DNA of 64,000 nt from contig CM037848.1 of NCBI GenBank assembly GCA_021234535.1, positions 14,215,444 to 14,279,443 of the forward strand. The letters run 5' to 3'. Every line of letters begins with the position of its first letter. Position 1 is the first letter of the stretch. Made by a program: the position numbers and the translations under genes. The notes below the pieces were generated by a model, which had not been told where the DNA came from, ran no database searches, and saw only the letters and a list, made by a program, of their open reading frames with translations. The stretch comes from Stichopus chloronotus. Lineage: Eukaryota; Echinodermata; Holothuroidea; Aspidochirotida; Stichopodidae. This document shows, one piece after another, positions 40,461-50,562 of this stretch.

Positions 40461-40507
40461 GGATCAACTAGGGAGCTGCTATTTAAATAGCAGCTCCCTG
40501 GATCAAC
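40461..40507. mobile_element. Tiny fold-back insertion with 8 bp target duplication
   Basis: A perfect 30 bp palindrome at 40470-40499 (arms AGGGAGCTGCTATTT and AAATAGCAGCTCCCT) is preceded by a T and flanked directly by GGATCAAC at 40461-40468 and again at 40500-40507. The 8 bp duplication and a terminus reading TAGGG fit hAT-type insertions (family knowledge). The insertion is then nothing but two joined terminal repeats. A chance palindrome with an unrelated direct repeat is the alternative. Confidence 0.6.
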
Positions 40508-41894
40508 ATAATTCACATATACACACATGGATCCATGTAACTGATGAATATGCAAGAGGTGGATCAGTGATTCCAAGTGCTGTTGATCCAGTGATTACTA
40601 TGCAACCACTGTGATGGACCTTGTGGGATCAAATGCAATCGGAAAAGGAAATGAAATTTGCATGATCTGGTTGTGTCGCACTTGTGCAAGCAGTCACTCT
40701 ACACAGTTGATCCCCATCAGGCCTCTCATTTTTGAACTCATAAGGAAACACGGCTATTTCTTTATGGTATGGAATATGGAAATGTGAACCTGATGCAAGT
40801 TGCTACTTTGTCCAGAGTTGGTGTTTTCCCTTATATTTTGTCAAATATATCTTCCAATCAACAAGATTCAGGTCCTAGACTTTGGTTTTGCACTGCTTGT
40901 TCAGCTATGGTATATGTAGAATTATTTTAGTGTAAAGAAAATGGTCTTTTGCAAGGTCTTTTGAATCCAAGGAGTCACGTAAAGATATCAAATTTACCCT
41001 CCAATCATGCTCCAATTTTATGAGATGGAAAGTTAATCCCTGGTTTTGTTGATAACGTTCAAACATTATTGCTGGCTATGATAAGTCGTGGATCGTTCTT
41101 ATTTTGTTTACATTTTTAAATTGAGGTCTTGCATTGTTTACAGTAATTCTACTTCCACTTCATTAGACTGTAGCTCAATTTCAATTCGTTATAATTGTTT
41201 TCAGTCGAGCCCAGCGGAGAATGTATTGGAGAAGATCAAAGTGAGATGATTGTTGACAAAATGTAAACATTTGCCAGGATCAACATACTTCATAGTTAAG
41301 ATCCACTTAAATTGATAAGCATAATGTAAGTCTTCTTCCTTTCCTCAAAGTTTATCGGGGAACGAGTGTGGACCTAAAAGGCATTCGTTTTGATCAATGA
41401 AGCATTGAAAGTTGCTCTTGGGATAATTTGACAATGAGCCTGTGTTTGGAGGCAGCTGTTCCACTGCAAGCAAGAGCATGGGAAAGTTGTGTGACTGCTT
41501 GCTATTTCTGGTATGGATGGATTGTTTGATTTCAATGGGCAAGCAAACTATTCCAATATAAAAAAAAAATACAAAATGGCAAAAAAACAAGACAAACAAA
41601 TTTGTGAGCTGGTGATGACATCAATGTTGATCATATATAGCTTTTGTTCCATTGAATAATCTTGGCAAGAAGAGCCACAATGCAAAACAGCAGTTAAAGA
41701 AAAACTTTTGTCTTTGAAGCTCGTAGAATGTATTTTACAGGTAGTGATCTGATAAGTTCTACAGAGGGAAGTGTGCATGCTTCCACAAGTTTTGATAAAT
41801 TTTTTCACAAAGAACGTCTCACGTATGAGGACCAATATGAACCAGGATGTCTATGTTTGTTCTTAGAAGACAAACCCCAATCAAACAGCCTGGT

Positions 41895-41926
41895 CTGCCT
41901 GCCTGCCTGCCTGCCTGTCTGTCTGT
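41895..41926 (+). repeat. Tetranucleotide microsatellite (CTGC)n(CTGT)n
   Basis: About five CTGC units followed by CTGT units. It lies inside an open frame (41728-42024) that I do not regard as a gene. Confidence 0.9.
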
Positions 41927-43832
41927 TGGGGTTGAGTCTAATGATTCTCACCAGGCGTCCGGCTAAAAAAATTGCCACTGGCAATGAAGATACAGAACTC
42001 TGTGGTTTGGAAGGCAGCCTTTGAACAGCCGTCCCAAACCCTCCGTAACTTTGTTTGATCTCTAAAAATATCATTTTCAAGATCCTTAAAAGCTTGTTTT
42101 CTTCACCAGTTGCTGATTGGTGTCTTCTATAAACAGTGAGGGGTTTTAAGGCCTTTTGATTGGGTGCCGATTGTTACAAAAAAAAAAAAAGAAGAGAAAA
42201 GAAGACTGCTTTGTGTAATTAGGAGATAAGGACCTAACATCCTGTTGTGGGTCTCCTCTTATTAAACCTTTTTACAGTACTTAAACTCTTTATTAAATTC
42301 TGTTATAATGCAGAGGTTTGTAACCTATTTCCAGGTTCTTTCAGAAATAGACTTCAAAGGAGTTGATGTTTGCAAAGAGTCTTGTGGTTTTCATCCCTAA
42401 ATTACTGCAGTTCAATAGCATTCCTAACTGTCCATAATTGTCTAACATTCCTGTCCACTTAACCTAAAAGTAAATCGGGACTTGTTTGGACCCTGGCCTT
42501 CCAAGTCAATGACCATGCAGTTAATCTAAGCATTTCTGTTACATGAAAAGAGCTGATAACCCACTTAACAGGCCCTTTGTTTACCAGGATCAGCTCTGAA
42601 AGGACCACTTCTCTGCGTAAGGGAGATTTAAACTCCGGTTACATCTTAATCACTTTTTCTACTTAGTTGCATCCTTCTGTTTCTTTTCGATATAACGACT
42701 CTGTTTCCTCGTCAGGTTTTAAAAGTTTATAGATGTCCTTTTCATATTGTTCCCTTGATGTGATTGAAAGATCACTGATGATGCCAATCAATACCCTTGT
42801 TCCTTCGTTATAGTATTGTGATTGGGGGGATCATTAAGGTTAATGCAAAAATAAATGAAGAAAATCAAAGAAATGCATGGAACAGAAAAGAAACTTTTAG
42901 AAGGCACTGAAGATCTGATAATGTAAACAGGATTTACTTAAAGTAGCATTGTGGTTTTCAAGTAATTTCAAAACTGTTGTACCTTTCCTGCCAACGCAGA
43001 AAATTGCCCAGCTAGCCCACAGAAAAAGTATTTAGATCTTTTGGAACTAGCAGACTTAAAACTGAACCAAGTTTTAGACTATCTGACATAAATTTCTCAT
43101 TGTTCATTTTAGACTGCAAAAATGATTTGGCCTTAAATAATGATATAAAGCTTGTTAATTCATACCTGATGATTTGAAATTAGGAACAGGCCACTGCTGG
43201 TTTAACAACACTTGGTATCAGAGATGAGTGCAGTATCATGGAAAATCCTGGTTGCGATACTTGAAATTTGCTTGGAAGTGAAACAAGTCTTTGTGAAACT
43301 CATGTAAAGCACCATTTTTGGGGGATGATAGGTAGCAAACAAATGGAAACAATCGTGAAAGCAAACAGATAAATGGTGTTAAAATGAAAGTGTTTCACAT
43401 GCCTCCGTGTGTGATGTAAACAAAACCGTCAGTTGCCAAGGATATGATTTTAACTCCACTTAGCACTGTTGATGTTTCCTTCTCTTCATGTATAGAAAAT
43501 TGATGTCCGAAAAAAAACAAAAAAAAAACTGCTGCTTTCACTTGCATTTTGAAGCGGCTTTTTAATTTGCCTATAGAACCCCCCACCAGGTGAAATCATA
43601 GAAATACAGAAACAGATTTATTTAGCAGTGTGGCTTTTAATAATTCAATAAACTTGAGATGAAACTCAGGATCAGATCAATATGTTAATTATCAGCTAGA
43701 CAAAGCCTCAACTAATATCAAACAAAACCCGACAAATTTTGGCGAAACAAAGCAGGCAATTGCAAGGAACAAGAAATTGTTTAAAGCTTTTCTAGAGCAG
43801 GCTTTACATTTGCTGTAGTGTCAAATCTTCCC

Positions 43833-44201
43833 TTAAAGAGGCTCATTGAGTTGTTTTGTGAAATTCACTCATTTTTTCTAAACCGGTCAAGTTTCTTTCA
43901 CATACTAATGACAAACAGTCAAACTAAAAGGATCCCAAAGTTTTACATACGTTGGAACATTAATGAGTGAGTATCCAACGATTAAATTTAGTTTTTGAAA
44001 CTTTGTGACCAGACATTTCCACATTAGTACATTCACATGCACACAATCAGAGCAAGTAACGGTCAAAAATTCGAAAAAGTTGACAGTTTTCGTATGGATG
44101 TGAAACTTGATTAATTATGCTAATTGTGAGTATTGTCGTGTGTTTGTATACTTCAAAATCACTGCAATCTTTACTGATATCAACTCAATGAGCCCCTTTA
44201 A
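43833..44201. mobile_element. TTAA-flanked MITE, family 4
   Basis: A 369 bp segment with strong terminal inverted repeats. The left is TTAA plus AGAGGCTCATTGAGTTG; the right, reverse-complemented, is TTAA plus AGGGGCTCATTGAGTTG, one mismatch in 21. No internal open frame is present. Only one copy is seen here. It is the fourth element in the window ending in TTAA-A(G/R), consistent with a shared TTAA-specific transposase. Confidence 0.8.
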
Positions 44202-46639
44202 TGTTTGGCAACAGTTCATAGAAATTTGATGATCAACATTCTTCCCCCCTCCCCTCAGCGTAGCCCATCTCCGTCTCCAGACAAGGCTGGGAATATTGAA
44301 ATTGGAGCAAGTTTGCTCAAATTTCGAATCACAATTTCAATTTTGACACCTTTTTGTATGTGTTCGAACGTTCAAACTTTGATAATTTAATCAATGTGGT
44401 TCATTTTCGGCACATCCAAGGAGAGTGGGATGCTGGGATGCGATTCTTCTTCTCCATCACTCCTCTCTAGCTCACTCACTCACTTCTCTGACTCTCAGAG
44501 TCCCAAAATCTCCCCCCCCCCAAAAGAAAAATCTGAAGCACTATCCACATGAATTGATCCATGAATCACTGTTGCTTCTCAATTTAGAAAAAGAAGGAAT
44601 TTTAAAGCGGTTTGAACATGACTGTATGAATCAACATACATATTTGTGCATGTTGTTAGTCTAAGTATGATTTCTTCTCAGAAATTTTGAAGCTGTCGTG
44701 TGAAAACATTGATAAACAGCACACACTATATCAAAGACTCCAAATGTCGTCGGTGGCGCTAATTGTAACAAGTCTTTCTGGTTGTTGATTTTGAGCATAA
44801 ATAATAAATCCACCTCAAAGGATATTTATCGATTGATTTATTTCCAAAGACTGGCTGCTCCCTGCCAGATGGTGGTGACAAAAGAAAAAGACTTTGACAA
44901 AGAGATCAAAGGGTGTTTGTTAAAGCAGAGAGAGGTGGGTCAGACAATAGATGAAGGCAGAGGGTGCCTGTGCAACATATATAGATCCTGTCGTCCAGGA
45001 CTTTTTCTTGTTTGGCCATAGACTTAATAGAAGTGAGTCATCACCTATATTGTCATCCACCTGACACCACTATTAAATATTAAATCAGAGTGCACAACAG
45101 CTTTGAAGAAGGTTCAGCACCATTAAAGTGCTTGTGTACATCAGCTATTCTTGTCTTCTTGTTGTATTGTATTCCATTGGGCAAGTGTTTTTGTGGTGGC
45201 AGACATTTGTTTGCTTAGGGCTGGCCCAATCAATCTGTACCACTGCAGCAATAAAAGGTGGACCGCTTTGGATCTTGAAAGTGAAAATCCCAGCTCTGAA
45301 GTGATGGGACGTAAAACAACATATTGTAAGAGTATCTGTTATCCCTGAAACTAAGTGAATTTAGAACAAATGCATTCTCTGATAAAGGGACCAAAAATCA
45401 CTGATCATTAAACATGCTAGGATGATCATGGTACAGAAAATCTTAAAAAAAAAAACAGCATCATGTAATTAAGATGGCTTTTGTGTATTTTTGACATTTT
45501 ATTTGTGTTTTTGCAATACTGTGAATTGATTTTGGACAAGCTGCCAACATGTAACTTGATCCATAGCAGGACCATTTGCACAGCAGCCATCGGTAGAAAC
45601 CGCTCGATGGTAGTAGAAAGAAATTGTGCTGCTGAAATCATGATGTTCATATTACATTCAATCATATTAACCAACCTCTTGTCTTCCTTCGCAACAGCAA
45701 ACCTTTACAGTGAGATCATTGAACTTCACTCTCATACTCTGTTTGAATAACTCAAAAAATATGGTGATCAAATTCAACTTTTGAAATTATGGTTTTGTAC
45801 ATCCAAGTTGTCCTCAAGCAGAGGTCATGATCAACCTGTGAGTGAAAGGTAGTACACGATGGATGAAGTGTGGTTTTATACTTAGTTGTAAAAATACATA
45901 AACCAGTGGGGTTGCCACTCATTACCAAAACTTACATAAAACCATTCTTTACTTGGAGGGAGACTGGTCTGTAACCAGGGGCAACTATTGCAAGGGGTTG
46001 TGTGAAAAAGTCACATCTTCCAACTACAGTGCCATGTCAGGTTTACTTAACACTAATGGAAGGTTTTCCTCATTTGCACACCGTATGTGCACACAAGAAC
46101 TTTTGCTGACAAAGGTAAGCATGTACTTGGACTCTCATGTTAATATAAAAATCTGTTGCTGTTGGCTGGCTTATATACTGTAGCAGTCTTACTTACAGCA
46201 GTGGGAGTTTAGAGAAAATCACAGGCTTTTGCTTTTTAATAGCCCAGCAAGCAGAACGTTGACACTGCTTTCTCTGGAATTTGACAAATGGTACCTGTTT
46301 ATTATAATTTGCTGTAACATTAAGCAAACTTGTGATTGATCCAGTTTCTAGCCTACTGTGCTCAGTGCCGTTGCACTATAGCCTGTCTCCTGTATGTTAG
46401 ATAATTTTGTGTATTTGATTGCACAATAGTGTTGTATATTCATTAACGATAATATTGTTATCTGTTAACGGGGCACCTTCTGGTTAGGTTCTTCCCCCAT
46501 TTGTATTCTTAAGTAAGGAGTTGGATTTTCTTAGCATGTTTTTCGTGTTTTTATGCTCATTTGGCTGTTGTTAGGCATTTTGTCGTGTTTAAGGGATTTC
46601 GCCAAAGTGAAAGTTCAATGAAGGTGTCAGAATTATTTC

Positions 46640-46965
46640 GATGGTGGTTTGAGCAGGGTCAAACTAATGCATATAAGGGGTAATATAGTCACTTGTGAAT
46701 ACCCACACCAGTAATTCGTTGGGAATCATAGACACTTATACTTGCTAACGCTAATGCATTGTCCGATCCAGCGTGATGTGCCCCTGAATTAACTTCTAGC
46801 ATGGCACCTTCTTGTGCCCTGTATTGACCTCATATGCCTTTTGCTCTTAAAAGTATCTAGTCCAGTTGTGAATATACCCACACTGTCAGTGAGTCATTGG
46901 AGATTCAATCTTGTAGACCTTGGTGGAAGCTTTTGGAAAACTTGATATTTTGTTTTACAGTCCTA
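46640..46965 (+). repeat. Dispersed repeat copies 2 and 3 in tandem
   Basis: Copy 2 (GAGCAGGGTCAAACTAATGC, TGAATACCCACACCAGTAAT) is followed by copy 3 (TGTGAATATACCCACACTGT, CAGTGAGTCATTGG, AAAACTTGATATTTTG). They match the 38.9 kb block in order and spacing and are probably old fragments of one interspersed element. Confidence 0.45.
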
Positions 46966-48382
46966 TACACTGAATGTTGCTGGTCGTATGAATCATGCCA
47001 TGACCATAGTTTTCATTTTTATGGTCTCGTTCGTGTGAAATATTCCAGGTATTGATTTATTTGATCATTTTATCAGTTGGATTATATATTAACACTATAG
47101 ATGTACAGGCCTACTTATTCCCTCCCTCATACTGTTTACTCTGTAGTAAGGACACTTACTGTACACTGAGAGCATTCACTGTGTTCTCATCGGATTCCTC
47201 CCACACATAAACAGTTAAATGCATGCCTTAACATCCAAGTGTACAGGTTCAGTACCCTGTTTATTTTGTGTTTATTGTTGACTTAACCTCTTCATTCAGT
47301 TATCCCTTATCTCAGAATTTTTCATTCTGAGATAATTTAACAGTGAGTGTCCCAGATAAAGTTGATCTTAGAGGGTTTGGTTTCTTTTTTTTTTATTACC
47401 ATATTTTGTTTAAGATTTGTACTGTTTGTCATTATCAAGATTCGTGGGCATTTTTGTAGACAGGGACATTGCTGACTAAATATACAATCATCACACACGC
47501 AAAGGATGGTAAACATACAAATTGCCTCTTTGACTGGACAGATGGACCCTACCTACCATTTATCATACATTTTGGTGTCTGTGTGGAGTGTGGGATAGCT
47601 GATTTAATGTAACAACTCAGTTCAATGACTTTGCATTACAGAAGTTAACTAAAGTTAACCTCATGTCAGTGCCAATCATTTACACCTCTCTACACTCACT
47701 CAATATTCTTGGTATAGATATATACGATTTGTTAGTTTGACCTCCCATACTTAGTCTCCCATATTTGCCATGGTGTAAAGTGCACCCATATGAAAGAGAT
47801 CTACTTGTAATAGTTTGTAAGACTTTATGATGCATTGTGTGGCTCATGGTTAGTCACATTCAACCAATATACCCCTTTGTCGAGGATTGTAGGAAATAAA
47901 ATCTGAAGTCACCTGCTATGGACCCTAAATTGAACTGTCATTCACCTCTTGGTAGCAGTAAAGGGGAAAAAAAGAGAGACTAAGGAAAAAATGGTACATG
48001 GAGAAGAACAGTCATGTTTCAATTATCTCATCATTCATGGACTGTAGTTGTTCCCAGATATATAAGACATCCCTGTATGCTGTGTTAATGCTCGTTTTGG
48101 ATATTTGTAAAGGCCGTGTACATTCACTCCCCACATGTACACCATCACAATGTAGCAAAATGTTGACACAAAACCATGGAGCACAGTTCTATATTACTGA
48201 GAGCCGGATGAGAGATGGGTAATTCACAGCGCGTACTCCCTCACCTCATATAACCTATGCATTACCGTATTGACCATGGTCTAGCATTTGGCAATTTTGT
48301 GTGTGTGTTTGTATCTGGTCACCGCCCTTCCGTAATTGCCAGCCTTTTGGTCTGCCAGTGAAGTGTCACGCCGCTTTTGCAT

Positions 48383-48540
48383 CTATCGATATCTACATCG
48401 TTTTTCTGAAAGTTTTCTTCCTGTGTCGAAATCCAAACGATCCTCATCCTTTCCAACCTTCCCAGGACAGTTTTGGATGAGTATCTTTTTCCTTTCGTGT
48501 TTTTTGACACGTTTTTCGACACGTGTGTGTTGGGTCTTGG
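48383..48540 (-). CDS. Candidate short exon, basic C-terminal peptide
   Basis: On the minus strand a long pyrimidine tract (48543-48580) ends in CCTTAG and is followed by 51 codons and TAG. The peptide starts KTQHTRVEKRVKKHERKK and ends GRKLSEKRCRYR; it is very basic and CpG-containing. Two other frames are also open here, so the region is generally stop-poor and the case is weak. No family recognised and no poly(A) signal seen close by. Confidence 0.18.
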
Positions 48541-50024
48541 CTAAGGCCACGGTTGAAAAGGAGGAGAGAGAGGGGGAGGGGTGGCAAGTGAATTCATGTG
48601 TTTTTTGTTTAATATGGTGCAAGAAAACATGGACTCACTCGTTCATTATAAACTTTGCAGTTGCCTAGCCCCTGTAATGACTGTGCACAGTATCATCAGC
48701 CCTGTTTTTTCCCTAAATTGCTGTTTTGGTGATGGAAAAAAAGGTAGGAGTGTGATCTGAGATGATGATGAAAATAACAAGAAATTCAGGGGATGGCCAT
48801 GCAAATGCATCACATTGGTTGATGGTAAGGCTATGATCAAAATGCAACATTTGACAGTGCATTCATACAGTCTCTCAGTCTTGGACTGTATTACACATAA
48901 TTTTACAAATGATGTGCTGAATTTCTGACGTATCCACACATTATAGCCTTGTTTACAGGATGCGGATACTTTCGTCTTTGGTGCAAGTTGAATTATGTAT
49001 CAGCACAAAAACACATGAAATACAAAGGCAATGGATCAATTCCCCTGGAGGCCTCTTTCAGCAGTGTTTTCCAAATGGAATATGCATATAAAACCTGCCA
49101 GTGCTAGTCTACAGTTCATATGGAGGGGACGTGTTACGTGTAATGAATATTCATCAGCGTTCTATATATCTAGGACAAATAGCGGCTCGTAGAGCTTGTT
49201 GGTAACTGGGATGAATGAAATGGTTCTGGCTTTTTACCTCACGTATTTTATTCCTTGTCTCAGTGATCTTTTCTCAATTTCTCCTTTGATAATTTAGAGA
49301 ACGGTTGTGTGTACATGTAGATTTCGAATGTAATCAGTAAATTGTTTGGTGGAGGAAAAGTTTGTGGTACAGTAAGTCCGAGAAAGACATAAGAAACATT
49401 TTCTCTTCGCAAATGCCCAAAGATCCGCAGACCATCGGTACAGTGATTTGAAAATGCCATGGGTAGCAAAATGAAGTTTTTCTCACCACATCCTATTCTT
49501 TCCCATTATCTGTTACAGTCGTATCCCATTGCCAGTAGACTTAGACTACAAAAAAAAGTGTACCAGTCCCCCCCCACCTTCCTCACCTCATCTCAATATC
49601 TGTTTCAGTCCTGTCCCATTCTACCATATTCTGCTATTTAATGACTTAATATTTAATGATTAAAAATAGGTTAAGGACTTTAGAAACTTAAACTTGTGTG
49701 AAAGTGCTAGAGCAATTCTGACCAAAGAATTCTTAGTTGTTTTTTTTTTTCCCTGAAGAATGGTTGTCCGTTGTCTTACCACTATTCAAGTTCAAGTGCT
49801 TTAATCACTACAATGATTGACGAAAGTTTGGACAGTGAAGAAATTTCATCAGTTTCGTTGGTTGTTCGAAAAAAACAAAATTTTGTATTTCTAGGTCAGG
49901 TAAATTTGGCGGCCAGCATTAATATTCTCTCAGTTAAAGTTAGGTAGGGTCCACATGTTGGAGCCAAGTAAGTGGGAGAATACAAACAATAAATTTGTTG
50001 CCATGGAAACAAACTTCCATGTTA

Positions 50025-50062
50025 CTTGAAAAGACTTTTGAAAAGACTTTTGAAAAGACTTG
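50025..50062 (+). repeat. Short tandem repeat, 12 bp unit, three copies
   Basis: CTTTTGAAAAGA is repeated about three times (the first copy is two bases shorter). Being a multiple of three it keeps a frame open locally (TFEK repeats). Confidence 0.85.
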
Positions 50063-50333
50063 TCATAACAGCTGTGTGATAGAAAGATCTGGCAATTTCA
50101 CAAGATCATTTCAATTTGCCTTACAGACCAAAAGAAAAAATGGTAAAGTCTTAATGTTATCTGTTCAGTCAAACATTTCAACAAATTGAACAATGAGCCG
50201 AAAAAGAAAAGTCTGTAGAATACAAAGCTAGTGCAAACTTGCGAAGAAATGATGGAATAGCATTTAACAGATGGAGCAGCATTCTGTTGTTTGGAGGTGG
50301 ACACTATCAACATGTTTATTGCAGACCAAGGCA

Positions 50334-50562
50334 TCACAGATCTCGTCCCTCTGCCCCTCTTGATGTCTGGACGTTCATAATTCTAGATATTTTTGAACGG
50401 TTGAACACAAACTCAATACTGCCGCTTCGAGCGGTTGATTTGATTGGTGGTGCTTTCTTGGCATGGAACATTTGTAAACTTTCCCGTGTTGGGGCTGGGG
50501 CACTACCGTGGATGACCTTGAGTAGCATATTCTCAATAGCGTTTTCATATTCCTGCTTTTTC
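50334..50562 (-). CDS. Candidate terminal exon, unidentified protein
   Basis: On the minus strand an acceptor TGTATTTAATTTCAG is followed by one split-codon base, 75 codons and a TGA at 50334-50336. The peptide starts KKQEYENAIENMLLK, continues with HGSAPAPTRESLQMFHAKK and SGSIEFVFNRSKISRIMN, and ends GAEGRDL. It is charged, balanced and CpG-bearing, unlike the neighbouring shadows. AATAAA occurs on the same strand (50315-50320 on plus, as TTTATT), about 14 nt past the stop. I cannot assign a family. Upstream exons should lie to the right (above 50563) but none is evident before the plus-strand kinase gene. A processed fragment or decayed exon is possible. The overlapping 153-codon plus-strand frame (50239-50700) is hydrophobic and less protein-like. 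Confidence 0.33.

Larger units (their letters stand above)
34493..43832. other. Mostly gene-free segment
   Basis: No named gene. Contains the fold-back insertion at 40461, the CTGC microsatellite at 41895 and the repeat block at 38900. Confidence 0.5.
44202..50333. other. Mostly gene-free segment
   Basis: No named gene. Contains repeat copies at 46640-46965, a run of 10 C at 44512-44521, the 12 bp tandem repeat at 50025 and the weak minus-strand exon candidate at 48383. Confidence 0.5.
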
